This document shows positions 1 through 10,760 of a DNA stretch of 64,000 nucleotides, in pieces. How positions within the stretch are numbered: position 1 is the stretch's first letter; every line of letters begins with the position of its first letter. The stretch covers positions 1,313,960 through 1,377,959 of the forward strand of contig NZ_FOYY01000003.1 in assembly GCF_900112445.1 (NCBI RefSeq), written 5' to 3'. Under the pieces are notes generated by a model. The model was not told where the DNA came from. It saw nothing but the letters and a program-made list of their open reading frames with translations, and made no database searches. The translations under genes and the position numbers were made by a program. Source of the DNA: Thiomicrospira sp. ALE5 (GTDB taxonomy: Bacteria > Pseudomonadota > Gammaproteobacteria > Thiomicrospirales > Thiomicrospiraceae).

Positions 1-2
1 TG

Positions 3-569
3 TGTAACAAAACTAAACCCATTAACTATCTAGTCTTGCTGTTAACCAGCTTGATACTTTTTAGTTTAAGTTCTACTAGTCAAGCACTTGACGCACGAGA
101 CTCAAGGCTGCTGCTCGTGGGTGGAGAGTTTTTTCCACGTATTATTCAAGCATTAGAACCCGCTGACCCGCTTCCAAAACAGTTAATCATTATTTACTCG
201 AATCAAGCCAATCTGCAATATGCGCAAACAACGGCTAATCAACTATCAAATCAACTTAATCTTGAATATCAACTTGTTTCCGGTCTAACACCAAATCAAT
301 TAACCCTGAGTGATGATTACTTAAACCTCGTTTTTATAACTGACCCTAATCTTATAACTGCAGAAATGCTCAAGGCTTTAAACCAGCCACATACTTTAAG
401 TTTTGCACCCTTTATTGGCAGTGTGGCTAGAGGGGTAGATGTTGGACTTGTGGTAAAGGCTGGAATCAGACCTCAGTTAAACACGGCTAAGATTGCTAAA
501 AGACATTGGGCTTTCAGACCTTTTTTTAATAGCATTGCTAGTCACTACCCGACACAGGAAGCACCATGA
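3..569 (+). CDS. Periplasmic hypothetical protein, 5' end outside window
   Basis: The frame is open from the window edge, so the start codon is probably upstream of the window; a TTG at 36 would cut the signal peptide in half. The visible N-terminus has a hydrophobic run followed by a small-residue region ending near SQALDA, which reads as a Sec signal peptide. The mature part is about 150 residues with no motif I can name with confidence. The C-terminal stretch with SVARGVDVGLVVKAGIRPQLN loosely recalls YfiR/DUF4154-type periplasmic proteins, which are often encoded beside sensor proteins, but this is a weak resemblance. Its stop codon overlaps the start of the downstream kinase (ATGA at 566-569), so the two are translationally coupled and the protein may feed a periplasmic signal to that kinase. 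Confidence 0.6.
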   Translation, partial: CNKTKPINYLVLLLTSLILFSLSSTSQALDARDSRLLLVGGEFFPRIIQALEPADPLPKQLIIIYSNQANLQYAQTTANQLSNQLNLEYQLVSGLTPNQLTLSDDYLNLVFITDPNLITAEMLKALNQPHTLSFAPFIGSVARGVDVGLVVKAGIRPQLNTAKIAKRHWAFRPFFNSIASHYPTQEAP

Positions 570-2233
570 ACAACAAGCCTGTCGATACCACTCATTTAAC
601 CCAAACAAAACTTGGGCTTGGCTTTATCGCTATTAGCCTACTGGTTATGACTGCTTCGTTGATTTATTTTTTTCAGGTATTGCAACCACGACTCTTACAG
701 GAAGCGCAGGATCAAGCGACCCTTTTAGTCAACAATATTGCCAGTCCACTCGCCGACTACGACCTATTATCAGATCAACACCAAACCTCTCTCGCAACCA
801 GTTTATTACTGCTTTATAACGATGATAATCAGCAACCCTTTATCAAAGCGATTAAGCTTGAATTTAATCCTGGCTTAATTGATAAACCACCGTTGTTTGA
901 TGGTCAAGCTTGCACCAATTGCTTCAAAGTAAGCATACCTATTTTTGATAAAAATACAGCCATGCTTTTAGCAAATGCTAAGTTTCTGGTCAATCCAATC
1001 AACTACCAACGTCTCATTAGTGATTTAAAAAATAAGCTACTGATTACACTGTTGTTGATCTTATTCTTATTACTCGCATTTTGGTTATTACTTAAAAATC
1101 TCTTGCAGCAACTTATTAATGCACAACAGCACAATCAATCTATCTTAAATAGTATTGAAGACTTACTATTAATCATTAATTCTAAGGGTATTATTGTTGA
1201 TCAAAACCCTTCTGCTAGCAAAGTCATTCCACTTCAATCAAACCTAAATAGCCTTATACAGCCTCTGCATGGCCAACCTATCGATACCCTGATACATAAA
1301 AACCAGACCAGTCCAATAGAGGTGCGCTTTAAAAAAGGGCTGTACTATGGTCAGATCGGCTTAATGACGATCAGTAGAGTTCAGTCACACCTATATGATC
1401 ATCAAGGTTACTACATTGTTTTGATCAAAAATATTCAGGCACTGCGATCGGCACAAGCCGAGCTTAAACACCAAACCGAAATGGCGCACTTGAGTCGTTT
1501 ACGAACATTAGGTGAAATGGCATCGGGTATTGCTCATGAAGTTAAACAGCCTTTAGCGGTAATAAGATTGGGCGCAGAGGGCTTACAAAGTCTACACCAG
1601 CAGGCCTGGTCAACTAAAAACAATCAATTTGCTCTGGAGCTAGATCAAACCATTATTGAGCAAGTCGATCGTGCTGACAAAATTGTGCGCAATATTCGGT
1701 CATTTGCACGCCTAGAACAAGCTCCTGCTGAATGGGTTAAGGTACCCGATGTCATTGAATCGGCAATTGGATTTGTTAAACAAGCTTATCGTTTGGATAA
1801 AATAAAGTTGATAGAAGAAATTGACTACAATGTGCCTTTATTGTTTATTGAATATCATAAGTTAGAACAGCTACTAGTCAATTTAATTGCTAATGCCAAA
1901 GATGCTATTCAACATAAATCACTTACAAACACATTCGATACTTCACAAGCCTGGATTAAGATACGACTGTTTCGAGAAACGGATAAGACTACTTTAGAAG
2001 TGGAAGATAATGGTTGTGGCATGACGCCTCAACAACAAGCACAATGCCTAATGCCTTTTTATACGACTAAATCGACTGATGAAGGTGTTGGCATTGGCCT
2101 AGCGATTGTTAAAAATGTTGCCGATTTATACGACGCCGAATTAACTGTCGAATCTAAGGTTGGAGAAGGAACTTGTTTTCGATTAAGCTTCAATTCCCCA
2201 GCCAATCCGACAACTGCCGACGTTCGCGTTTAG
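566..2233 (+). CDS. Membrane sensor histidine kinase
   Basis: This is a 555-residue inner-membrane sensor kinase. Transmembrane helices lie at about residues 19-37 and 158-177 and enclose a periplasmic domain of about 120 residues. That domain holds a CxxC pair (C116, C119), which could be a disulfide or metal site. A PAS-like segment follows at about 190-290, then the HisKA box with the phospho-accepting histidine H324 in GIAHEVKQP, an N box (LIANAKDAI) and a G box (GVGIGLAIVKN). There is no receiver domain and no response regulator gene next to it. The start overlaps the stop of the periplasmic protein gene upstream. The 3' end overlaps the convergent hslR gene by 44 bp. The signal it senses cannot be read from the sequence. 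Confidence 0.9.
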   Translation: MNNKPVDTTHLTQTKLGLGFIAISLLVMTASLIYFFQVLQPRLLQEAQDQATLLVNNIASPLADYDLLSDQHQTSLATSLLLLYNDDNQQPFIKAIKLEFNPGLIDKPPLFDGQACTNCFKVSIPIFDKNTAMLLANAKFLVNPINYQRLISDLKNKLLITLLLILFLLLAFWLLLKNLLQQLINAQQHNQSILNSIEDLLLIINSKGIIVDQNPSASKVIPLQSNLNSLIQPLHGQPIDTLIHKNQTSPIEVRFKKGLYYGQIGLMTISRVQSHLYDHQGYYIVLIKNIQALRSAQAELKHQTEMAHLSRLRTLGEMASGIAHEVKQPLAVIRLGAEGLQSLHQQAWSTKNNQFALELDQTIIEQVDRADKIVRNIRSFARLEQAPAEWVKVPDVIESAIGFVKQAYRLDKIKLIEEIDYNVPLLFIEYHKLEQLLVNLIANAKDAIQHKSLTNTFDTSQAWIKIRLFRETDKTTLEVEDNGCGMTPQQQAQCLMPFYTTKSTDEGVGIGLAIVKNVADLYDAELTVESKVGEGTCFRLSFNSPANPTTADVRV

Positions 2234-2570
2234 TTGGTCGTCCCTTACCCTTCTCACGAAAACCCACTAACGCTTGGTTATCAGGGTTTTTATTTTGGAT
2301 TAATACTTCTGATTTAAGCCGATATAGGGTTTGAGCTTGCTCAGCACTGCCTCGTTTATCAGATAATTGTACAACTGTAATTTCTACTTTCCGATGTGCT
2401 TGGGTTATTTTTAATTCATCACCGATAGCAAGCATTTTGCTTGCCTTGGGTTTACTTGCATTTAATTCGACCTTACCCCCTTTTAAAGCTTCAGAGGCCA
2501 AGCCTCGCGTTTTAAAAAACCGCGCTGCCCAAAGCCACTTGTCCAATCTTACCTTCTCTAGATTCGTCAT
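2190..2570 (-). CDS. hslR: Heat shock protein 15, S4 RNA-binding
   Basis: The 126-residue product opens with an S4 RNA-binding domain (VRLDKWLWAARFFKTRGLA, then a KGGKVELN turn) and ends with a basic tail (KGKGRPTKRERR). This matches Hsp15, which binds free 50S ribosomal subunits carrying a nascent chain and helps recycle stalled ribosomes. Length is usual for the family. It lies directly downstream of hemF with only 4 bp between stop and start, so the two are probably co-transcribed. Its 3' end overlaps the 3' end of the sensor kinase on the other strand. Confidence 0.9.
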   Translation of the reverse strand: MTNLEKVRLDKWLWAARFFKTRGLASEALKGGKVELNASKPKASKMLAIGDELKITQAHRKVEITVVQLSDKRGSAEQAQTLYRLKSEVLIQNKNPDNQALVGFREKGKGRPTKRERRQLSDWLGN

Positions 2571-2574
2571 GGCA

Positions 2575-3534
<960 letters not shown>

Positions 3535-3677
3535 TTAACTGACAGTTACGCTTTTAAAATTCTGCTTTTGGAAAGCAATATATATACAGCATTATAACCA
3601 GTGATCGAGGGCTTTAAAAACATTCAAAAAGGGTTAAACTTAGTCTACTGACAAACAAAACTTAACTAGAGAAAAAC

Positions 3678-4508
3678 ATGAACCGATTGATTAACCCAAA
3701 AAACCTAGTTTTTGCGCTAGTCGGATTGTTATTAATGGGCTGTACTACTACTTCAACTACACCGGGTTTAGTTGACGTTAACCGGTCTCAATTTTTTTTA
3801 ATATCCCAAGCTGAATTAGTTAAAGCTGGTAGTGAAGCCTATCAAACTGTACTTCAAGAAGCCGAGGCCGACGGCACGCTTAATCAAGATCCAGAATTGT
3901 TAGCGCGTTTGAATCGCATTTTGGACGACATGATTCCCCATGCGGCACACTTTCGACCCGATGCGGTTAATTGGGATTGGGAAGTTAATCTTATTAATGA
4001 TGAAATGATTAATGCCTGGGTGATGCCAGGCGGCAAAATTATGTTTTATTCGGGATTAATCGAGCAACTATCATTAAATGATGACGAGATTGCAGCCATT
4101 ATGGGTCATGAAATGGCGCATGAACTCCGTGAACATGCTCGCGAACGTATTTCACAAGCCCAAATTGGCTCGGTCGGTTTAAGTGTCGTCGGACAGCTAA
4201 CGGGTGTTCAAGGTGCCGCGCTTGATTTAGCGGGTGCGGTGATGAATGTTGGTATTTTGCTGCCCTTTAGTCGCGTACATGAGGTAGAAGCAGACCGAAT
4301 TGGCATTGAACTCGCTGCAAGAAGTGGTTACGATCCCGCTGCCGCTATTGCGATTTGGGAAAGAATGGCTAAGTTATCTCAAGGTGGTGCACCACCAGAA
4401 TTTTTAAGTACCCACCCATCTTATGACTCACGTATTAAAGATCTGACACGTTATTCTGCTCGTTTACAACCTATCTATCAACAAGCACTGACAGAGCGCA
4501 CAAACTAA
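3678..4508 (+). CDS. M48-family zinc metalloprotease lipoprotein
   Basis: The 276-residue product is an M48 peptidase of the LoiP/YcaL type. A lipoprotein signal with lipobox LLMGC places the acylated cysteine at C22, so the protease should be anchored in the outer or inner membrane facing the periplasm. The zinc motif HEMAH sits at 144-148, and the third ligand region is EVEADRIGIELAARSGYDP. Such enzymes take part in quality control of outer-membrane proteins. The gene stands alone between hemF (divergent) and ysxC (convergent, 2 bp away). It could equally be called a BepA relative, but the TPR half of BepA is absent. Confidence 0.9.
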   Translation: MNRLINPKNLVFALVGLLLMGCTTTSTTPGLVDVNRSQFFLISQAELVKAGSEAYQTVLQEAEADGTLNQDPELLARLNRILDDMIPHAAHFRPDAVNWDWEVNLINDEMINAWVMPGGKIMFYSGLIEQLSLNDDEIAAIMGHEMAHELREHARERISQAQIGSVGLSVVGQLTGVQGAALDLAGAVMNVGILLPFSRVHEVEADRIGIELAARSGYDPAAAIAIWERMAKLSQGGAPPEFLSTHPSYDSRIKDLTRYSARLQPIYQQALTERTN

Positions 4509-4510
4509 AG

Positions 4511-5128
4511 CTATTTAACTTTAATGATGTAATCAAACCAACTATCCAGCTTTTGCCAAGCCTGCTCTAATCCTTGCTTGTTTAGCGATGAAAATAGCTG
4601 AGCACTGGCTAATGGATATTGATTTTGTAACTGTTTATTAAGTTGTAACCAGGCCTGGTTGGCCTGATTGCGACTTAACTTATCTGCTTTCGTTAATAGT
4701 ACGTGTATAGGTAACTCTAACTCATTACACCAATCTAGCATCATCACATCAAGTGGTTGTAAAGGGTGACGAACATCCATCATCAACACCAAGCCTTTCA
4801 GCGATTGACGTTGCTCTATGTAATCACTCAAGCCGGCCTCCCACACACGTTTCACTTTTACATTAACTTTTGCAAAACCATAGCCAGGTAAATCAATAAG
4901 AAACCGCTGTTCATCCAATTGAAAATAATTGATCATTTGCGTACGCCCAGGCGTTTTACTAGTCCTTGCAAGACTTTTTTGACTACAAATAACATTAAGT
5001 GCGCTGGACTTACCGGCGTTTGAACGTCCAGCAAATGCCACTTCATAACCCTGGTCTTCTGGACAGTGAGATAAATTAGGTGCACTTTTTAAGTACTGTG
5101 CTTTTTGATAGAGCGGATGTTGGTTCAT
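4511..5128 (-). CDS. ysxC: Ribosome biogenesis GTPase YsxC/EngB
   Basis: YsxC (YihA/EngB) is an essential GTPase for 50S subunit assembly. The 205-residue protein has the G1 loop GRSNAGKSS at 34-42, the switch region SKTPGRTQMINYF, G3 DLPGYGFA and G4 LTKADK. Length is normal. The gene is single, reads towards the M48 protease gene and is divergent from resB, leaving an 88-bp intergenic region that must hold both promoters. Confidence 0.95.
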   Translation of the reverse strand: MNQHPLYQKAQYLKSAPNLSHCPEDQGYEVAFAGRSNAGKSSALNVICSQKSLARTSKTPGRTQMINYFQLDEQRFLIDLPGYGFAKVNVKVKRVWEAGLSDYIEQRQSLKGLVLMMDVRHPLQPLDVMMLDWCNELELPIHVLLTKADKLSRNQANQAWLQLNKQLQNQYPLASAQLFSSLNKQGLEQAWQKLDSWFDYIIKVK

Positions 5129-5216
5129 TTGTTAATTTTTTACCTTTTATATTTAGGCTTAGGAGTATATACTCATTGATCAGAATAAAAACCAACCAAA
5201 CTACTAGGGTTTTGTT

Positions 5217-7229
5217 ATGTCAAGTGTTAACACCACCACTCAGTCTAAAACCGCACCAAAACCTGTTAAAAAACCAGGCTTGTGGATCGAATTTTTGGGT
5301 TCGATGAACCTAGCCATTACATTGCTAGTTATGCTTTCGATTGCTTCTGTAATTGGAACTGTATTACAACAAGATCAAGTAGTTCAAGACTATATTATAA
5401 AGTTTGGTCCATTCTGGTATGAAGTTTATTTAAGTCTTAACCTGTATGAAGTTTATCTTGCAGGTTGGTTTATGTTGGTTTTGTTATTTCTACTGGTTTC
5501 TACAGGGGTGTGTGTCACACGTAATACCCCTGTTTTCATTAAAGAGATGAAGCAATACAGTGAAAAATTATCACTAACCGCGCTAAAGCATCAACCCAAT
5601 AACACAACCTTTACAGCAGCATATTCTATTGCAGAACAACAAAGCTTTGCCGAAGCCTTGTTAAAAACAGAGGGATATAAAACACGCATTCATCAACGTA
5701 GCGATGGAAGTGTAACCGTTGCGGGTTTAAAAGGGCACCTAAATCGTATTGGTTATTTTCTATCCCATGTATCCATCATTATTATCGTGATTGGTGCGTT
5801 AATGGATAGTAATGCTTATTTAAGGTTCGCCGAAATTTTTGGCAATCTTGAAGCGGAAACTCGCAGTGTACCGCTTGATGAAGTTAATCCCAATTCTTGG
5901 TTAACACCTGCGAATTTCTCTTACCGTGGTAACGTTAATATTCGCGAAGGGCGCAGCGCCGATGTATTGTTTTTACCCCACCGCCAAGGCTACCTAGTTC
6001 AACAACTGCCATTTAGAATTGAAGTAGAAGACTTTAGAGTAACCTACTACGACAATGGTATGGCTAAATCCTATGAAAGTGATATTGCTCTCTATTCACC
6101 AGATTATGATGAGCCCATACGTGAAACGATCGAAGTAAACTACCCTCTATACTATAAAAACTTTGCAATTTACCAAGCTTCCTATGGTGATGGTGGGTCA
6201 CTGGTTAATTTTAATGTGCACGCATTAAATTCACCTATAGCCTCTAAGACAGAACTAGAATCTGCGATTAATAGACACGAATACGTTAACACACCAGAAG
6301 GTCGGTTCCGCATAGAGTTTAATGATTTTCAACTTTACAACATTGTTCCCAGGGATGAAGAAGAAGCTGCCATCACGGGTCGTAAAATGAAAAACAATGG
6401 TCCAAGCGTTTTATATCGAGTTCGTAATGAACAGGGTATCGCAGTAGAATATGAACAATACATGATTCCAAATGAACAAGAAGGGCGTTGGTTTTATATG
6501 ACTGGCGTAAGAAGTGATGTTCGAGACGATTTTAGGTACTTATTTGTGCCTGCTGATGACGCACGCACCATGGATCGCTTCTTTAATATGTTAGCCTTGG
6601 TTAATAACCCTAATAATGCGGCCGTTATCTGGCGTGAGGCTTTTCCAAAGCCTTTAGAAATGGATGATCGTTCTTATTCGATGCATCTGCAATTAATGCA
6701 ACAACTTACTCAGCTTTATCGCCAAGCCGGTTTTGATGGTATTACCCGCTTTATCGAACAAAATGTACCCCTCGATGAACAAGAAGCCGTGGCATCGTTT
6801 TATTTCGGACAATTAGCTAATGCGCTACAAAGCCTTTATCTTCATGTTTTAGAGCAAGAAGGGGTCGCAATGAATTCAAATCAAGATATTAGCGAAGAAC
6901 ACCAAATTTGGTTTGAAGATGCACTTACAGCAATCGGGGCATTACATAGATTTGGTTCACCCGTATTATTACAGCTAACAGATTTCACATTAATTCAATC
7001 GAGCGGATTACAAATCACTAAGTCTCCAGGAAAAAATGTGGTTTATATTGGCAGCTTCTTGTTAATATTAGGTATTTTCTTTATGTTTTATGTACGCCAA
7101 AGACGTTTCTGGGTACATATTAGACCTCAAGAGGGTCATACGGAAATAACACTGGCGTCGAAAGATAACCGCAAGTTACCTGAAACAGACGCTGAGTTTG
7201 AAGCAATGGTTAATAAGTTCAAAGCATAG
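5217..7229 (+). CDS. resB: Cytochrome c biogenesis protein ResB/Ccs1
   Basis: ResB is one half of the system II cytochrome c synthase; with CcsA it moves haem across the inner membrane and attaches it to apocytochromes. The 670-residue protein shows the family layout: two N-terminal helices (LAITLLVMLSIASVIGTVLQQD, then AGWFMLVLLFLLVSTGV), a third near residue 185, a large periplasmic domain and a last helix near 610-630 followed by a short cytoplasmic tail. The ATG at 5217 is preceded by AGGG. ccsA follows after 12 bp, then a DsbA-like oxidoreductase, making one maturation operon. Confidence 0.93.
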   Translation: MSSVNTTTQSKTAPKPVKKPGLWIEFLGSMNLAITLLVMLSIASVIGTVLQQDQVVQDYIIKFGPFWYEVYLSLNLYEVYLAGWFMLVLLFLLVSTGVCVTRNTPVFIKEMKQYSEKLSLTALKHQPNNTTFTAAYSIAEQQSFAEALLKTEGYKTRIHQRSDGSVTVAGLKGHLNRIGYFLSHVSIIIIVIGALMDSNAYLRFAEIFGNLEAETRSVPLDEVNPNSWLTPANFSYRGNVNIREGRSADVLFLPHRQGYLVQQLPFRIEVEDFRVTYYDNGMAKSYESDIALYSPDYDEPIRETIEVNYPLYYKNFAIYQASYGDGGSLVNFNVHALNSPIASKTELESAINRHEYVNTPEGRFRIEFNDFQLYNIVPRDEEEAAITGRKMKNNGPSVLYRVRNEQGIAVEYEQYMIPNEQEGRWFYMTGVRSDVRDDFRYLFVPADDARTMDRFFNMLALVNNPNNAAVIWREAFPKPLEMDDRSYSMHLQLMQQLTQLYRQAGFDGITRFIEQNVPLDEQEAVASFYFGQLANALQSLYLHVLEQEGVAMNSNQDISEEHQIWFEDALTAIGALHRFGSPVLLQLTDFTLIQSSGLQITKSPGKNVVYIGSFLLILGIFFMFYVRQRRFWVHIRPQEGHTEITLASKDNRKLPETDAEFEAMVNKFKA

Positions 7230-7241
7230 GACGGGTACCAA

Positions 7242-8432
7242 ATGGATACAACAATCAATCAAAATACCAATAGAATGCCCAAAAAAGAAAGTATATGGGA
7301 TAAAATTTTACCTCGTGACTATCTCTGGGCCGCATTTATCTTTACCGCAAGTTTCGTTTCTTGGCTGGTTTATAGTGAATTCATGGATGTCTATGAAGAA
7401 GCAATCCTTTTTGGAACCGCTTTAGCAACGATCTGGATGGGTTGGTATTGGCGTAGTTTTCAAACACACTTTTATACGGTCACAACCATAACACTCATGG
7501 CGTTGTGGATGTATCAACTCAATGGCAACGAATACGCTGCGCAAGAAACCAATTTCTTTTTGAAATACTTAATTTCTAGCCAAGCCGCTATCATGTGGAT
7601 GACATTCTTTGTTTTAGTTTCCACTATCACTTATTTTGTTGCCTTTTTTAAGAACTCTGATTTTATCTATCGCTTATCAACCTTCTTAGCTTGGACTGCC
7701 GCGACCTTTGGTTTTGTCGGTATGATGGTACGTTGGTATGAATCTTATCTAATTAATGTCGATTATGGCCATATACCTGTCAGTTCACTTTATGAGGTAT
7801 TTATTCTATTTGTAGTAATGACCATTCTAATGTACCTATATTACGAGCAAAAATTCAAAACTCGTGCAATGGGTGGCTTCGTTATGGTTGTAATGAGTGC
7901 GTCAGTATTATTTGTTCTTTGGTATGTATTTGACCGTCAGGCACACGAAATTCAACCACTCATTCCTGCACTGCAAAGCTGGTGGATGAAAATACATGTG
8001 CCTGCTAACTTTGTTGGTTATGGTGGTTTCTCTATTGCTGCGATGATTGGTGTAGCCGTACTATGGCGTTTGTCACTAGAAAAACGTTCGCCACAACATC
8101 GTTTATTGACTCACATGCCAAGCTTGCAAACCATGGAAAACATTATGTATCGTTCAATAGCGATAGGTTTTGCTTTCTTTACTCTAGCCACGGTACTAGG
8201 CGCCATGTGGGCTGCTGAAGCTTGGGGAGGTTATTGGTCTTGGGATCCTAAAGAAACTTGGTCACTGATTTTATGGCTAACCTATGCGGGTTGGTTACAC
8301 ATGCGCATGACGAAAGGATGGTCCGGTCCTGTTATGGCCTGGTGGGCAGTAATCGGCTTGTTTGTGACTACCTTTACCTTCCTTGGTGTTAATATATTCT
8401 TATCAGGACTTCATTCTTACGGAGAACTCTAA
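7242..8432 (+). CDS. ccsA: Cytochrome c synthase subunit CcsA/ResC
   Basis: CcsA is the haem-handling subunit of the system II cytochrome c synthase. The 396-residue polytopic protein carries the tryptophan-rich haem-binding signature WGGYWSWDPKETWSL and the conserved histidines expected of the family (for example in KIHVPANFVGYGG and near the C-terminal LHSYGEL). It lies 12 bp after resB, and its stop codon abuts the ATG of the following dsbA-like gene. System II together with a DsbA-like partner explains how the single-haem cytochrome encoded at 40.4 kb can be matured. Confidence 0.94.
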   Translation: MDTTINQNTNRMPKKESIWDKILPRDYLWAAFIFTASFVSWLVYSEFMDVYEEAILFGTALATIWMGWYWRSFQTHFYTVTTITLMALWMYQLNGNEYAAQETNFFLKYLISSQAAIMWMTFFVLVSTITYFVAFFKNSDFIYRLSTFLAWTAATFGFVGMMVRWYESYLINVDYGHIPVSSLYEVFILFVVMTILMYLYYEQKFKTRAMGGFVMVVMSASVLFVLWYVFDRQAHEIQPLIPALQSWWMKIHVPANFVGYGGFSIAAMIGVAVLWRLSLEKRSPQHRLLTHMPSLQTMENIMYRSIAIGFAFFTLATVLGAMWAAEAWGGYWSWDPKETWSLILWLTYAGWLHMRMTKGWSGPVMAWWAVIGLFVTTFTFLGVNIFLSGLHSYGEL

Positions 8433-9071
8433 ATGCATCATTCTAAGTTAACACGCCGACAAGCTGTGCGGTTAACTGGGGCAGGCCTGCTTAGCGGGCT
8501 TGCCTTTTCTCAGTCCGCATTAGCACAATTAAATCCTGGTATTGATTACCGTGAAGTGCGTGAAACTCAATCTATTTCACCTCATTCTAGACAAGTGACT
8601 GAAGTATTCTTTTATGGCTGTCCGCACTGTTACAATCTGCAAAATAGCTTATACAAGTGGTTAGAAACTAAACCAGCCCAGGTTAATTTCGAACGAATGC
8701 CTGCCGTGCTTAATAATCAAAGTTGGATTTTTATGGCACGTGTTTATTATGCAGCTGAAGATCTCAACATTATTGATCAATCTAATCGTGCGTTCTTTGA
8801 TGCCCTGCATCGTGATCGTTTACCCCTGTCTAATTTAGCTAGCATTGCTGAATTTCACAGTCAATTCAATGTTACCGCTGATCAATTTATCCAAAGTTTT
8901 AATTCTTTCAAGGTTGATCAAAGCGTTCGTCGTGCCCAACGTCGCACTCAAGCCTACGGAATTGAAGGTGTGCCAAGTTTAATAGTAAACGGACGTTATT
9001 TAACCGACCTTACTATGAGCGGTGGCCATCAACCTCTCTGGCGAAACGTTAATGCATTATTACAACTATAA
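8433..9071 (+). CDS. DsbA-like thiol:disulfide oxidoreductase, periplasmic
   Basis: This 212-residue thioredoxin-fold protein has the active site CPHC at C63-C66, as in DsbA, and a cis-proline loop (GVPSLIVNG). The N-terminus TRRQAVRLTGAGLLSGLAF has a twin-arginine pair and a moderately hydrophobic core, so export could be by Tat or by Sec. The ATG follows the ccsA stop codon with no gap. In this position it most likely oxidises or keeps the cysteines of apocytochromes (or general exported proteins) in the right state before haem attachment. The symbol dsbA is plausible, but paralogues elsewhere cannot be excluded. Confidence 0.88.
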   Translation: MHHSKLTRRQAVRLTGAGLLSGLAFSQSALAQLNPGIDYREVRETQSISPHSRQVTEVFFYGCPHCYNLQNSLYKWLETKPAQVNFERMPAVLNNQSWIFMARVYYAAEDLNIIDQSNRAFFDALHRDRLPLSNLASIAEFHSQFNVTADQFIQSFNSFKVDQSVRRAQRRTQAYGIEGVPSLIVNGRYLTDLTMSGGHQPLWRNVNALLQL

Positions 9072-9113
9072 ACACTTAAGATTTTGAACAATCTACGCCA
9101 TTAAGGTTTACTC

Positions 9114-10757
9114 ATGAATGCCGCACAACTCTTTGTAAAATGCTTAGAAAATGAGCAAGTTGAATTTATCTTTGGTATTCCAGGTGAAGAAAACCTTGAT
9201 TTAGTTGATGCGCTGCTGGATTCAAACATTCGCTTTATAACTGCACGACATGAGCAAGGTGCAGCTTTCATGGCTGATGTATATGGTCGCCTTACAGGAA
9301 AAGCGGGGGTTTGCTTATCGACCCTTGGACCAGGTGCCACGAATTTAGTAACGGGTGTGGCCGATGCTAACATGGATAATGCGCCACTTGTTGCCATTGC
9401 CGGCCAAGCTGCAACCACCCGAATGCATAAAGAGTCTCATCAGGTGGTAGATCTGGTAAGCATGTTTAAACCTATTTCAAAATATGCCACTCAAATACTT
9501 GAACCTGACACCGTACCAGAAGTAGTCCGTAAAGCGTTTAAAATTGCACAAACAGAAAAGCCCGGTGCCAGTTTTATTGATTTCCCCGAAAACATCGCTG
9601 AAATGGCGACCAAAACGCAGCCCTTACCCGTTAAACATGCGCGGCCTACCACAGCCAGTGAAAAACTTATTAAAGAAGCCGCTAGTGCTATTCAAGATGC
9701 AACATCACCGCTAATTTTAGTGGGCAATGGTGCAATAAGGGCTAATGCATCGGCACAAGTTTATGCACTAGCAAAACAACGAAACATCCCTGTCGTCAAT
9801 ACATTTATGGCAAAGGGCGTTATCCCATTCTTTAAAAATCCTACCGCTATGGGTACAGCGGGCTTGCAGAAGGGTGACTATGAAAATGGTGGTTTTTCAA
9901 AGGCAGACCTCGTTATTTGTATTGGTTTTGATATGGTTGAGTATCATCCACATCTATGGAATCCCGGTCATCAACATCGTATTATCCACATAGATCCCTT
10001 GCCCGCGGAAGTAGACGCTTCTTATTTACCTGAGGTCGAATTAATTGGTGATATTGCAAGTAATCTTCTGCAACTGAGCGCCATCCTTAATACGCGTCCA
10101 AATTTTCCACTGGATCATCTACTTCGCGATGCCACAATGGCTGAGATGAATCGTTGTAAAGGCAGTGAAGATTTTCCACTTTTACCACAAAAAATCATCT
10201 GGGATTTACGAACCGCCATGAAGCGCGATGACATTGCAATATGTGATGTCGGTGCTCATAAAATGTGGATGGCACGCATGTTTAGAGCTGAAAAGCCTAA
10301 TACCTGTATCATCTCAAATGGTTTCGCTGGTATGGGTATAGCCGTACCTGGCGCTATTGCAGCAAAATTAGCTATGCCAAACCAAGCCATAGTCGCCGTA
10401 ACAGGTGATGCTGGTTTTATGATGAACTCACAAGAAATAGAGACGGCACTTCGTTGCGAAACACCCTTTGTTATTCTGATTTGGAATGATAGCCAATACG
10501 GTCTTATAGAATGGAAACAAACTCGTAAATATGGTCGTGCTGGGTATGTTGACTTCAATAACCCAGACTTTGTGCAATATGCAGAATCTTTTGGAGCCAA
10601 AGGCTATCGTATCAATCAAGCTAATGAATTGCTACCTGTACTCAAACAAGCGTTAAAAGACAACACAGTCAGCATAATTGACTGTCCGGTAGATTATTCA
10701 CAAAATGATCGATTAACCCAATTGCTTGGATCTGTTATTAATGAGATGCATGATTAA
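9114..10757 (+). CDS. alsS: Acetolactate synthase, large subunit type (AlsS-like)
   Basis: The 547-residue thiamine-diphosphate enzyme joins two pyruvates to acetolactate. Conserved features are the N-terminal GIPGEENLDLVDAL, the ThDP-activating glutamate E47 in RHEQGAAFMADVYGR, and the C-terminal ThDP/Mg motif GDAGFMMNSQEIETA ending in NDSQYG. The absence of an ilvH-like small-subunit gene next to it and the overall sequence suggest the catabolic AlsS branch rather than IlvB/IlvI, although no alsD decarboxylase gene is near. It is monocistronic; the converging nitroreductase gene ends 3 bp away. Confidence 0.85.
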   Translation: MNAAQLFVKCLENEQVEFIFGIPGEENLDLVDALLDSNIRFITARHEQGAAFMADVYGRLTGKAGVCLSTLGPGATNLVTGVADANMDNAPLVAIAGQAATTRMHKESHQVVDLVSMFKPISKYATQILEPDTVPEVVRKAFKIAQTEKPGASFIDFPENIAEMATKTQPLPVKHARPTTASEKLIKEAASAIQDATSPLILVGNGAIRANASAQVYALAKQRNIPVVNTFMAKGVIPFFKNPTAMGTAGLQKGDYENGGFSKADLVICIGFDMVEYHPHLWNPGHQHRIIHIDPLPAEVDASYLPEVELIGDIASNLLQLSAILNTRPNFPLDHLLRDATMAEMNRCKGSEDFPLLPQKIIWDLRTAMKRDDIAICDVGAHKMWMARMFRAEKPNTCIISNGFAGMGIAVPGAIAAKLAMPNQAIVAVTGDAGFMMNSQEIETALRCETPFVILIWNDSQYGLIEWKQTRKYGRAGYVDFNNPDFVQYAESFGAKGYRINQANELLPVLKQALKDNTVSIIDCPVDYSQNDRLTQLLGSVINEMHD

Positions 10758-10760
10758 AGA

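Noticed and set aside
9101-9418. Antisense frame over the acetolactate synthase start
   Set aside because: No ribosome binding site, no family match and fully inside a conserved gene.
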